From Ceratotherium simum simum (Eukaryota; Chordata; Mammalia; Perissodactyla; Rhinocerotidae): DNA of 64,000 nucleotides. Made by a program: the position numbers and the translations under genes. Of the stretch, positions 12,735 to 22,711 are shown piece by piece (position 1 is the first letter of the stretch; the number at the start of each line of letters is the position of its first letter). Where the stretch lies: contig NW_004454210.1 in the NCBI RefSeq assembly GCF_000283155.1, forward strand, positions 1,227,262 to 1,291,261. Reading direction: 5' to 3'. The notes beneath the pieces are model-generated. The model had not been told where the DNA came from, did not search any database, and saw only the letters and a program-made list of their open reading frames with translations.

Positions 12735-12913
12735 ATTCAGTTAATCTAGAACTTGAATCAAATGAAATATTGTTTTGGCAGATATTTTGATCCAGTTTAG
12801 TAATTCTAGAAAATATGTAGGTCCAATTTGTGGTAAATTTATTCTTTGTGATTTAGCATTTGATTCAGTTTGTGTTTCAGTAAAATTAATATTTAGTTCT
12901 AGATTAACTGAAT
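12735..12913. mobile_element. 179-bp element with perfect terminal inverted repeats
   Basis: The left arm ATTCAGTTAATCTAGAACT (12735-12753) is the exact reverse complement of the right arm at 12895-12913. A second perfect pair lies inside: TGAATCAAATG at 12754-12764 and its complement at 12857-12867. The layout fits a small non-autonomous DNA transposon or an old hairpin-type repeat. I do not recognise the family, no target duplication is obvious, and nothing is encoded. Confidence 0.65.
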
Positions 12914-13335
12914 ACTGAGATGGGAAAATAGATTATTAAAAACCAACATAGAAATAATATATTACTTATAATTAAGCATGTTTTTCTTTTCTTTTCAGTA
13001 CACAGAATGTATTAAGATTTCTTCTGGTGTTTTCTAGGTAATAAATTTTCCGTTATGGAAATAGTCAAATATGCACAAAAGTAGAAAGACTAGTTTTATA
13101 AATTCCTACCATATACTTATCATCTATTTAGCTAATAAAGGAAGGATGAAGGGGGTCTGGCTTAATTTTGCTAGACTGTACAAATGTTCAGGGAGGCAAT
13201 GCAGGCTATCAACTTGATGGCCTTATCCATAGATAATAAACGGTAAGATGACAGTTTTAAGAGCACTGTCCAGAGACAATTTTCAACTTCATAAAGGCAA
13301 GGGTGGACTGTAGTATCCTTGAAACTCATTTCAAA
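12914..13335. other. Non-repetitive sequence, nothing identified
   Basis: No gene, RNA or clear repeat. The part around 13050-13140 may be a decayed LINE trace. Confidence 0.35.
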
Positions 13336-13337
13336 CT

Positions 13338-13485
13338 CTGCATTTCATGTAAGAGAGTAAACTGAGGTCCAGAGAGGTGAAGTGAATTGCTTGAGATTAC
13401 AAAGGTTAGTTGGTTGGAGAGTCTGGATTTAAGCTAGATTCTCTAACCCAAATCTGGTGACTTTTCTCCTTAACTTTGGCCTTTG
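13338..13485 (-). mobile_element. MIR SINE, antisense and partial
   Basis: AAACTGAGGTCCAGAGAGGTGAAG followed by a diverged TTGCTTGAGATTACAAAGGTTAG and GATTCTCTAACCC is the antisense MIR core (key piece CTGAGGTCCAGAGAGGTGA at about 13361-13380). Confidence 0.7.
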
Positions 13486-14575
13486 GCAAAGAATATTGTT
13501 TTGGCTATACTTTGTATGGCTTTGAGTTTATGGTAGTTTTTCCTAGTGATGCTATATTGGAATGATTTCTTGAGAGAGTCTTTAACTTTGTGGGTTTTTT
13601 TTTACTTAGTCTTTTTCCTTTAATCCATCTCCAACTTCTCCTCTTATAAAAGATCCAGCTTCTAGACTATTTCATCCTTACCCTGCTCTTGTATTCTTCT
13701 ATGTAGAGAGCTTCTCTTATCTTTTTGTAAGCTTTTTCCCACGTTGAACTAAAAAATAGTGGGAAGTTCTTCTTTATGTCTAGCTAGAGTATCTTTATTT
13801 TCTGAGGGGATCAGAGAAAAAAAGGGACGTTTTTATCAGGACCAGACAGAGGTATAGCAAGAAACTGAGACGTATTTTGTAAACAGCTGTTCCCTTGTCT
13901 CTTCAGAAAACTACCCTTGCTGAGGAAGAGGACCAGGCTAAGGCTGCTTGGTTAGTTTGGGAAAGGATGAACCAAAGAACATGAGGGAGCGGTCAGTGAT
14001 GCCGTTGGCCTCAGGAATGATGATCCCAGTTTTGGAATTTCCAGGGGTAGCTGTTCCTTTGACTGTCATTTCACTCCTCTCATTCCTTATATCTCAAGTC
14101 CCCTCCCTCAATTAGAAGTCCTCCCAGAAGCTTCATTATCTACTCTCTACCTCCTCTCCTGAGAAGTACTGTAGCCAGGATATTGTATAGCATTAATTAT
14201 GCTCGTTTGGGAAGTTTACGTTGCAATATAGCCTTATTCCCTTATAAATTATCCCCTCTTCTATGGGAGCTCTCCTCCTGTGGTTTAAGTGAAATTGCCT
14301 CTGCTTGTAAATTGAGCTGGTTGTCCCCTGTGGCAATAGAGACCAGTGGGGATGCCTGAGAGATCTGTTCCTCCAGATCTTGGTCTTGACTATATAGAGT
14401 GACGTATGGGTTGTGCCAGGTGGAGGGCTTATGTGTACTGGTAAGTATCAAGATTTATTGGATAGGAAGGTAGTTTTTTTTTTTTTTTCCGATTAGGACT
14501 GAGCAGGTGCTGGGGAGAAGTGAGGAAGTGAGGGGAATACAGAGACATGAAAGTGGGGGTGAAGAGAGAAATTCA
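13486..14575. other. Non-repetitive sequence, nothing identified
   Basis: A T-run lies at 14473-14488. The minus frame at 14242-14451 (69 codons) is not recognisable as protein. No RNA gene seen. Confidence 0.4.
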
Positions 14576-14846
14576 TTTGTTAAGCAAATAATTATTTAGT
14601 GCCCAATATGTGTTCAGAATAGAAAGATGAATAAAATATGGTCCTTGTTCTTGAAGGGCACATTGTTTTGTGGGGAAGAGGATTATGTGGGGAAGAGGAT
14701 TATGTAAACGTCTAATTATGATATAATATGATGAGTGTATGTATTTGTAAGGGAGGACAGATAAAGCAATAATAATTAACTCTTTGAAGTAGGGGTACAT
14801 TTTGAGCTGGACCTGAGATAGTGAATTCAAAATTATTTCTACGTAA
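14576..14846. repeat. Old interspersed repeat, one of several related pieces
   Basis: The order 'length of feature, then loss or gain during growth' is not present; what is visible is CCCAATATGTGTTCAG, GATGAATAAAATATGGTCC, then GGGCACATTG and GATGAGTGTATG. The same order of phrases is seen in pieces at 21040, 21760, 53200 and 60110. The family is not assigned. Confidence 0.35.
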
Positions 14847-14851
14847 GGAAG

Positions 14852-15363
14852 TATATTAATTTTCTAGGGCTGCTATAATTAATTACCACAAATTTACTGG
14901 CTTAAAACAACACAAATTTATTATCTTGTAGTTCTATAATTCACAAGTGTAACATGAGTCTCACTGGGCTAAAAGCAAGGTGTCAACAGGGCTGTGCTCC
15001 TTTCTGGAGGCTCTAGGGGAGAATCTGTTTCTTTGCCTTTTCCAGCTTTTGGAGGCCATCTGCACTCCTTGGCTTGTGGCCCCCTTCCTCCATATTCAAA
15101 GTCAGCAACAGAGCATCTCACGGACCCTGTGTCCATCCTCGTATCTCTTTCCCTGAGTCCCTTCTTCTTTCTCCCTCTTCCACTTTTCAAAACCCTTGTG
15201 ATTACCTGGATAATCTAGGTTAATCACCCTATTTCACAGCTGATTAGCAACTTCAATTCAATCTGCAACCATAATGCCCCTTGGCCACATAATATAATAA
15301 ATTCACTGGTTCTGGGGATTAGGACACGGACATCTTTGTGGGACCATTATTCAGCCTGTCATA
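14852..15363 (-). mobile_element. Solo LTR of the ERVL-MaLR group (MLT1-like), minus strand
   Basis: About 512 bp. On the plus strand it starts TATATTAATTTTCTAGGGC and ends with ATTATTCAGCCTGTCATA, the reverse of an MLT1-type LTR. GGCTTAAAACAACACAAATT and GGGATTAGGACACGGAC are typical internal phrases. Flanking GGAAG (14847-14851) and GGAAA (15364-15368) could be the 5-bp target duplication with one change. Non-coding, no internal viral genes present. Confidence 0.8.
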
Positions 15364-15650
15364 GGAAAGGATAGTTTTTGTGTCATTCCCCTGTTTAAAA
15401 ACTTGGTTAACTTTTTGGTTACAAAGAGATTCTTATATTTTGGGTGGGGAACCAAAATCCAAATGTCATGAAACGTATGATTCCTTTCTTCAAAATAGTG
15501 ATCACACAGAAGTTTTATAATAGTTTTGGGAGGACCTCTTAGAGGCCTAGCCTGACTTTTAAGGGCTTTTTAGTCTAGCCTTACCCTAACTTCTGGCTCT
15601 CCTCCTTTCCTCACCCTGTCTCCCAACCCCAGTAATCTGTCTTTCTAGCC
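15364..15650. other. Short non-repetitive sequence
   Basis: Nothing identified in this spacer between the LTR and the following DNA transposon. Confidence 0.4.
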
Positions 15651-15795
15651 CAGTGCTTCTCAAACCTGGCTGTACCTCAGAAACATCTGTGAAATGGTAT
15701 AAAATTATGTGCCTAAGACTACTCCCATTTCCAGCCAGGGATGAGAAGCCCTGATGTGATGTAGCCACGCTGGAGTAATTGTTATTCCTAGAGAA
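15651..15795 (+). mobile_element. MER5-like hAT transposon fragment
   Basis: The left end CCCAGTGCTTCTCAAACCTG and the following CAGAAACATCTGTG fit a MER5A/5B start. The right half is too diverged to follow with confidence. Confidence 0.5.
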
Positions 15796-15834
15796 TTTCA
15801 TCTCTCTCCTTTCCTCCCTTTACCTCCACTGGAT

Positions 15835-16085
15835 AAATTCCTAGTATTTTTTCAGGGTCCATGTGAGATGACATCTCTTCTGTGATGTTTTCCTGACACA
15901 ATTCCTATTAGAACTTCACTGTTATTTCTTTTCTACTTACATTTTACGTATTTCTGTTAATTAGCTCATTACGTTTAGTTGTTCACATTTGTTTCCTGAA
16001 CAGGTTATAAATTCTTTGTTTCTAGCACCTACTACAGTAAATGAGTCATGGTAGGTACTCAGTGTTTATTTTGATCCTTTATCAA
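15835..16085 (+). mobile_element. L2 3'-end fragment
   Basis: Phrases in order are CATGTGAGATGACATCTC, TTTTCCTGACACAATTCC, CTAGCACCTACTACAG and TGGTAGGTACTCAGTG. This matches the 3' end of LINE L2, where the last phrases encode the usual 'cited as released to cell' portion only in the sense of a shared 3' tail. Non-coding. Confidence 0.7.
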
Positions 16086-17094
16086 ATAACAGTCGCTGAA
16101 CTCATTCATCTGCTTATGGTTAGGTCATAATCTATCAGCACCTTCTCCAGGAAGTCAACAAAGGAAATAGAAATTTATAAAGTGGTAAGAACTGATTAAA
16201 GTGTTTTTGATTATTAGTGGGCTTTATGTGAATAAACTTTCTTTTTCTGTTGTTGCTCCACATCTCACCAAAATATCTGAGTGATATTCACGAAATTTCA
16301 AGATTACATTTAGGATTATTTGATATTCGCTTTGGGGAGCTCTGCAGAGAGGGTCACCTCAAAGCTAGGCAGTTATCGTTCCAAAGCAGGTGATACTGAG
16401 TTAGGTTAAGAAGCTCATGTGACTGCCAGTTTGGAGAGTCATACCATACATATTTAAGATGCCATAGACGGAGAAACAGTGGTTTCAAATATAAGCTCCA
16501 AATCAAAAGTCAGATGGCAGGTTATCTGTGTTTGGTCAAAACTGAACTGCGTCTAACAAGGGCAGCTTTTTATATCGCATGTGACAGGATTTCTCTATTT
16601 ATATAATGGTTAATGAGTTTACTGAGCAACACGGCAGTGGTTAGTGGGAGGGCAATTGTTCATATATTTGTATTCATCTCTCATTCCTAATACTAAGGAA
16701 CAGTCTTTTGCCAGTGGACATCTCCCTTTTGGAGTGAGATTTGGAGCAGCTCCTGCTGGCACACCATGGCTCCACTGGAGAGACTGAGGCTAAGTTTTTG
16801 TTTCCTCAGCATTCCCTTCTCTTCTGTTTTATTAATATGTCTTACATGCTATCTACCAACTTTTTGCCTATGTCATATGTGTTATTCTAGGTACAAATTA
16901 TTCTGGCATCTTCTTTTCCCTTTTCTTTCTAGTTCAAATCTTTACCTTCCCGGTGGCCAAAGGGCCTCACCTCCCAGTTAAATGATCTTCCTTTAATAGT
17001 TTTTCCTGAGGCTCTACTTAACAACTTCCTCTTACATCTCTTTGACCTGTTTGCAAGGATTGTCCTTTCAACTATTTTCTACCTGACAGCCATA
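16086..17094. other. Non-repetitive sequence, no gene supported
   Basis: A 71-codon plus frame at 16766-16981 starts with ATG in CACCATGGCTCC, a good initiation context, and has a hydrophobic stretch. It has no recognisable family, no codon-bias support and no flanking splice-site evidence, so I do not call a gene. Confidence 0.35.
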
Positions 17095-17260
17095 ACCATT
17101 CTTCAAGATCCACTTCAAATGTCTGTCATCTCTTTTTTGCTAACTCGTTCAGGGAGTAGGTAGTTCATTTTCTAAAGAACATTGTTCATACCTCTATTAT
17201 AGAATTTATTGCACTGTTCTTACTTGTCAATTCTTTCCTCCCCTCGAGACTAAAGATTTT
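17095..17260 (+). mobile_element. L2 3'-end fragment
   Basis: AAGATCCACTTCAAATGTC, then AGAATTTATTGCACTGTTC, then CTCGAGACTAAAG follow the order of an L2 3' end in plus orientation, with strong divergence. Confidence 0.55.
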
Positions 17261-17544
17261 ACCCCTCTGTGAGTTTTGTTTTCGGAACCAGCGCATCATA
17301 GTAATATTTGGGATGAGTGAAGAGTAGGCCTTTATTTTCTAAAGTTACTGTGTTATAAATACAGCCTTTTCTTAGGCGGATCAGTTTTAGGAAAGAGTAT
17401 ATATGGAAGTTATGGGGCTGAAATTGGATTCTTGAGAAACTATATGCCCACTTACCATTTGGATAAAGTCTCTGCATATTCTTTGTGTAGGTGTGTGTCT
17501 GTTTGAAGATCACTGCCCTAAAGAAATTCTTTTGCATTTACATC

Positions 17545-17940
17545 AGGTTACATGTGAAGGAAATGGTCACAGCACCAATGTATGTAATAGTGAAAACATA
17601 AACAATTCAGGTGTCCAAAAACAATAGGATTGATAAATAAATTACTATGTATGTTCATATGGTAGACTGTTATACAATAATGAAAATAGACGAACCATAG
17701 GTAAGATAGAACAACATGGATTCATCTCATTATTGAAGGAAACAGGGCACAAAAGAATACAGTCCTATATTCCCTTTGTATAATATTCAAGAATAGGCAA
17801 AACTAACCAATATTGTTTATAGATGCGTACATATGTGGTAAAATATAAAGAAGAGCAAGGAAATGATTATCACAAACTAAGGGTAATGGTTACCTGTGGG
17901 AGAAGGAACAAGGTAGTGATTGGGGAGGGATACTTGGTAG
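17545..17940 (+). mobile_element. Old L1 3'-end fragment, plus strand
   Basis: The order AATAGTGAAAACATAAACAA, CAGGTGTCCAAAAACAATAG, GTAGACTGTTATACAATAATG, AACAACATGGATTCATCTC and GGTTACCTGTGGGAG is that of an old L1 ORF2 end and 3' UTR in sense. Non-coding now. Confidence 0.7.
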
Positions 17941-17949
17941 GGCAAAATT

Positions 17950-18165
17950 AACAATGATTCTGGTAACCAAGTGACTTTGGGCAAATTATCTAATCTCTTA
18001 ACCTCAGTTTCTTTGACTGTAAACTGGAGTAATATAACCATCTTATGAAAGTTGTAAGGATTAAGTGAGAGAAACTATATAAAGCACTTAGCTCAGTGTC
18101 TGGCTGATAGTAAACAGTAAATAAATGAAAATATGTTGCTTATTATATTGTGTGTCTCACCATGA
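17950..18165 (+). mobile_element. MIR SINE
   Basis: GTGACTTTGGGCAAATTATC, AACCTCAGTTTCTTTG and AAAGCACTTAGCTCAGTG are the MIR core and 3' end in order. Confidence 0.82.
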
Positions 18166-18619
18166 CTTGAAGCAGATACTATAGGCTTTTGGTAGAGAGG
18201 ATAAAGTTCAAAAAAGTTGTTGAAATTAGCATAAGAAGAAAATCTATAAATAAAAATAAGGACAAGGAAACTACATTTGGGTGCTACTGCTACTTTGTGT
18301 CATATACCTTGCTAGTTGGACATATTATTTTATTTAATCTTCAAAATAACCCTGAGACCAGGTTGTTATAAGAGCCAGAGTTAACCCATATCTTACATCT
18401 ACCTTAGGCATAGCTAAAATGAAGAAGTAGGAGACTTATATCATTAATTTACATTCAGCTCAAAAGATGTTGAGTTGTTGTCAAGAACCCAGTGTCTCCA
18501 AGCTGTGCCCCAACAAGCTAGTCACACACACCCATCCTAGTCTCTCTCCCAAATTTTTTCATCATATGTTCCCTGGAGGTAGGGATGAAGTAGGGAGAGG
18601 AAGGGTAGAAAGAAACTAG
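18166..18619. other. Non-repetitive sequence, nothing identified
   Basis: The 60-codon plus frame at 18189-18371 has no features of a gene. Confidence 0.4.
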
Positions 18620-18800
18620 CAATATTGATTGGAGCTAGATGTATTACATATGTTAGCTCATTTAATAATAATAACAATGTTGTTATAGATATTAGTATCC
18701 CCATTCTAGTTGAGGAGACTGAAGTTCAGATAAGTTAAATAATTTGCTCTAAGTCACATACTGGTAGTAAGTAGAAAAGAAGTATTTTTGAATTAAAAAA
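18620..18800 (-). mobile_element. MIR SINE, antisense
   Basis: GAGACTGAAGTTCAGATAAG, AATTTGCTCTAAGTCACATA and CTGGTAGTAAGTAGAAAAG give the antisense MIR core. Confidence 0.72.
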
Positions 18801-19292
18801 AAAAAATCCATGTTATTTTCAGGTCACTGTGATGACAGTACATCCGGTACATTTGAATTAGGGCTCTCAGGTGAAAAATGGTGCTTTTAACATTTTATAG
18901 TTGGATAAATTATTTAAGTCTCACATGATTGGCAGTCTGAGTGGGACTTGTCAATACTGCTTCTTAGAAGATAGTTGACAAAGATCTTAGTTTCTTTGGG
19001 ATTTGAGGGAGCTTGATAGTGCTAAGTGCAGAACTTGTAGTCATGTTTTGTTCTTTTGCTCATCCTGATGAAGAAGCAGTGGAAAACTGCAAGGTTAACT
19101 AGCCTAAATACAGCTGACTTCCACCATGTCAGCATTCTCAGAAGAGATGGCACCAAATATGCCACCACACCCAGAATCAGCTGGACACAGCCAATGAAAG
19201 AGCCTAAGTCAGGAATTCAGTGGAGAGGTTGTGACTCACCCCAGGATCCTGGAGAAAAAACTGACATGAAGATCAAAGGAGGAAACTCAAGT
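18801..19292. other. Non-repetitive sequence with a coding-like patch
   Basis: At 19030-19292 two overlapping plus frames look less random than the surroundings: an open frame of 81 codons ending beyond 19292 and a second frame with a Pro/Glu/Ser-rich run after 19128. They could be the frameshifted remnant of a processed pseudogene, but I recognise no parent. Confidence 0.3.
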
Positions 19293-19305
19293 AAAGAATG
19301 AGGTC

Positions 19306-19929
19306 AACCCAATTAAAAAATGGGCAAAAGACCTGAACAGGCATTTCTCCAAAGAAGATATACAGATGGCCAACAGACACATGAAAAGATGTTTAAAATC
19401 ACTAACTATCAGGGAAATGCAAATCAAAACTACAATGAGATATCACCTCACACCCGTCAGAATGGCTATAATTAACAAGACAGGAAACAATATGTGTTGG
19501 AGAGGATGTGGAGAAAAGGGAACTCTCATACACTGCTGGTGGGAGTGCAAACTGGTGCAGCCACTATGGAAAACAGTATGGAGATTCCTCAAAAAATCAA
19601 GGATAGAACTACCATATGATCCAGCTATTCCACTGCTGGGTATTTATCCAAAGAACTTGAAAACACCAATTTGCAAAGGTACACGCACCCCTGTGTTCAT
19701 TGCAGCGTTATTCACAATAGCCAAGACTTGGAAGCAACCTAAGTGCCCATCAAGGGACGAATGGATAAAGAAGATGTGGTATATATACACAATGGAATAC
19801 TCCTCAGCCATAAGAAACGATGAAATCCAGCCATTTGTGACAACAGGGATGGACATTGAGGGTATTATGCAAAGTGAAATAAGTCAGAGGGAGAAGGTCA
19901 AATACCGTATGATTTCCTTCATTAAGTAG
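19306..19929 (+). pseudogene. L1 ORF2 C-terminal fragment
   Basis: This is the C-terminal about 207 codons of the L1 ORF2 protein (the endonuclease and reverse-transcriptase protein that copies L1 RNA into the genome). The frame is open from the truncation point through the natural stop; a convenient internal Met lies at 19366. The C-terminal cysteine motif [18 protein letters not shown] (spacing C-x3-C-x7-H-x4-C) is intact, and the following Trp-rich and WKQPKCPS parts are typical. Endonuclease and reverse-transcriptase domains are missing because of the 5' truncation, so it cannot work as an enzyme. There is no promoter of its own in view. Confidence 0.9.
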
Positions 19930-20178
19930 TAGATAATAACAACAATAAACACAGGGACAGAGATTGGATTGGTGGTTACCAGAGGGGAAGGCGGGAGGGA
20001 GGAGGGTGAAAGGGATAATTCGGTACATGTGTGTGGTGATGGGTTGTAATTAGTATTTTGGTGGTGAACATGATGTAGTCCATGCAGAAATAGAAGTACA
20101 ATGATGTACACCTGAAATTTTTACAATGTTATAAACCAATGTTACTGCAATAAACAAAAAATTAAAAAAAAAAAAAAA
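19307..20178 (+). mobile_element. 5'-truncated younger L1 with poly(A)
   Basis: About 870 bp: the last part of ORF2 to 19929, a 3' UTR, and a poly(A) run at about 20164-20180. The A-run blends into the duplication. It is clearly younger than the L1M pieces because the ORF2 end is intact and the target duplication is perfect. Its 3' UTR is closely related to those at 28530-28740 and, in antisense, 63897-64000. Confidence 0.92.
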
Positions 20179-20192
20179 AAAGAATGAGGTCA

Positions 20193-20404
20193 TAACTTGT
20201 TCAGGGTTCTGCTGGTGATAGCACTAGGAAGATGAGAGTTTCCTGATGTTCTTGAAGGATGTGTGTTGTTAAGAATCTCCAATTCCAGAACATTGCTAAT
20301 TGAAAGGTTGATGCTAGGTAGTTTGTTAGGCTCATGCACAGGCTAAATGACTAGCCTTCACATTCAACTTAATACCTATATTTATACTAGATATTTTTAA
20401 TAAT
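20193..20404. other. Non-repetitive spacer
   Basis: Nothing identified between the L1 and the following MIR. Confidence 0.4.
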
Positions 20405-20635
20405 AACAGCAGTAAACATTTTTTGGGTATTTACTTTGTGCTTGGCCTATTCTAAACAGTTTTGCACATGTTAATTCATTTAATACTCACAACAACCCTA
20501 TGAGGTAGATGAGGAAACAAGTTCAGAGAGGTTGAATAATGCAGAGATCATGGCTAGACAAAGGAACTGGAATTTGAATCTGAGGAGTCTGGATCTAGTG
20601 TCGTTGCTCTTGACTGCTATGCTATATCAAAACCA
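20405..20635 (-). mobile_element. MIR SINE, antisense
   Basis: TACTTTGTGCTTGGCCTATTC, TTTAATACTCACAACAACCC, GAGGTAGATGAGGAAACAAG, TTCAGAGAGGTTGAATAA and CTCTTGACTGCTATGCTAT form a nearly complete antisense MIR (phrases shortened to their key parts). Confidence 0.85.
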
Positions 20636-21560
20636 TTATGCTGTATTAGGAAAACACTATCAAGTAGGTGTTTTCTCATCCCTTTTATAAATTATTTCTT
20701 TAAGGTCATGCTTGAAGAGGAAAAAATGTGAAAATCAAATATTAGTATTTAGTCAGGTCTCTCTTATCTAGCTCAAATGGCTTGATGGGTTTGATGGGTC
20801 TTCCTTTTAGTCTTTTGAATTTGTAGTGCCATATCTCAGAAATTAGACCAGTAATCTCTTTCTGGGTCTTAACTAGAGCCTTCTTGAAGTTTGTGTTATA
20901 ATTAAAAGTAAATTATAATCTTAAATTTTCCTTACAACTATGTCTTATGGAAAATAAGAAAAAAAGCCAGTCTGTAACCTAGTAGTTGGAGAAACAAGAC
21001 ATACATGCATGAAATGATAGCACGTACTATACCATAATTCAAACTGTATGGAGCACTTATATTCCACATGCTGTATCTGACACCAAGGATAAAACAATAA
21101 TGAATAAAATACTATCCCTGAAGAAACCCTAAAACTATCAGAGGAGACTGACACAAATAGCTATAATACAATATAATGAATACTCCAATAAAGATTTTTA
21201 TAAAGTGGGAACCAGGGTAAGAAAATAATTGTTTCTGCTTCTAAGGAGAGATCAAAGATGGCTTCATTGCAGAAGTCATTTAAATTGTTGGCTACCAGAG
21301 AATACTTAGAGCTAAATTTGTGGCTCACTTTCAAAAAAGATATATGATTTCTTGATAGGCATGTTGTGTATCATCTTCACTTCTGGCTTTGTCTTAGGTT
21401 GCTGTCCTTTGTACTGGTTACTCTCCTATTTTTAATTGTATTTAATGTTGTATTGTTTGTATCTTTATATGGCACCTTAAATCCTTAAACTAGCTAACAA
21501 ACACAAAACAGAGAAACCAATATTAGTTTCATTCATTCTACAAGTATTTATTGAACTCCT
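20636..21560. other. Mostly non-repetitive; old repeat piece at 21040-21290
   Basis: The part from GAGCACTTATATTCCACATG to AAGATGGCTTCATTGCAG resembles the same unassigned old repeat as at 14576 and 60110. The rest shows nothing. Confidence 0.35.
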
Positions 21561-21750
21561 TTTTTTTTTTTTTTTTTTTGGGGAAGATTCACCCTGAGCT
21601 AATATCTGTGCCAATCTTCCTCTATTTTTTATGTGCATCGGCACCATAGCATGGCTGCTGACAACTGGTGTAGGTATGCACCCAGGAACTGAACCTGTGC
21701 CACCGAAACAGAGTGCAGCGAGCTTAACCACTAGTCCATGGGGCTGGTCC
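21561..21750 (-). mobile_element. Perissodactyl SINE, form with one tail unit
   Basis: A T-run, one GGGGAAGATTCACCCTGAGC tail unit and the GGGGCTGGTCC head in antisense. The flanks TATTGAACTCCT (ending at 21560) and TTACTGAACCCCTT (after 21750) are diverged target duplications. The middle section of the short form is missing. Confidence 0.85.
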
Positions 21751-21878
21751 CATTACTGAACCCCTTCTTAAGGCATAGTACTAAGTCCTATGGAATATAC
21801 AAAGATAAATAATACATATCTCTGTCCCCAGGAGATTGAATTTGTTAATGAAGAAAATACTTGATGTAAGAAAAGGTT

Positions 21879-22711
21879 AGGGAGTGACGTCAGCATTATG
21901 GGGGAGTGAGCTGTTCCCTTTGTCTCTCACCCCTTAAGTTACAACTAAATGGACATTCAGTAACCAACAGAGGATTCCCACATAGCCCAACAGGATGCCT
22001 GAGAGATGTACACAGGTATACATCTGAAGGTGGGTGGACTGGATCCCTGGGAAGCAGTGGAACTAGGTGACCGCACCCCTACTGCTCTCCAGCAGCAGTG
22101 AGCCAGGTCATGGAGCCTCACACAGCAGCTGAGAGTGACTGTAACAGGAGGTGAGGGGGCAGCCCGGCATCATAGCTTGGAGTGGTAGCCCAGCCCACAA
22201 GAGCACTCACTGTGCCACGGCGGCCCCCACCGTGGGAACGCCGCCCACTGAGTGGCAGGGGCTCAGCCCCCACAAAGGAGCCCCATCCACCAAGCCGGCA
22301 CGACTGTAAGAGGAGGCAGGGGCAGCCCAGTGTGCACACAAAGGCCTTTGGAGGGGTAGCCCGGCTTGTGGGAATGCCCATTGTGCCACAGCGGCCCCGC
22401 CCATGGGAACACTCCCCACTGAGTGGCAGCAGCTTAGCCCCTGCAAAGGTGCCCCATGTACCAAGCGCAGTGGCTCAGCCAAACCACCTGCCTGCTGAGC
22501 ACAGAGGCCCCGCCTCTGTGGGGTCACGAGAGTGACCTGCCAAGTGGCTGTGGCCAGCCTGTGCAAATGCAGGGCAGCCATACCTGCACAACTTCCAGCA
22601 GACAGGCTGGGATCAGAAACACAGCTCCTGCTTGCCCCAGCAGTGGCAGGCGGAATCTGAGACCTGATATTACCACAGATGCACTGGCAAAGGATCAGTT
22701 CATCAAGCACC
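21879..22711 (+). promoter_or_regulatory. L1 5' UTR with two tandem GC-rich monomers
   Basis: In L1s this region holds the internal pol II promoter. A perfect CRE palindrome TGACGTCA sits at 21885-21892, only a few bases from the 5' end. Two head-to-tail units of about 165 bp follow: unit 1 starts GACTGTAACAGGAGGTGAG at 22138 and unit 2 starts GACTGTAAGAGGAGGCAGG at 22303. Both contain GTGCCAC-GCGGCCC, GGGAAC, CCCACTGAGTGGCAG and CAAAGG-GCCCCAT. The GC content is well above the surroundings. Long open frames here (90 to 168 codons, both strands) come from this composition and are not genes. Confidence 0.75.

Larger units (their letters stand above)
19293..20192 (+). repeat. 14-bp target-site duplication of the truncated L1
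   Basis: AAAGAATGAGGTCA is found at 19293-19306 and repeated exactly at 20179-20192, directly after the poly(A). This pair sets the ends of the insertion. Confidence 0.92.

Noticed and set aside
16766..16981. 71-codon plus-strand frame with a good initiation context
   Set aside because: There is no domain, no homologue that I recognise, and no sign of splicing or a promoter. One good ATG context is expected by chance.
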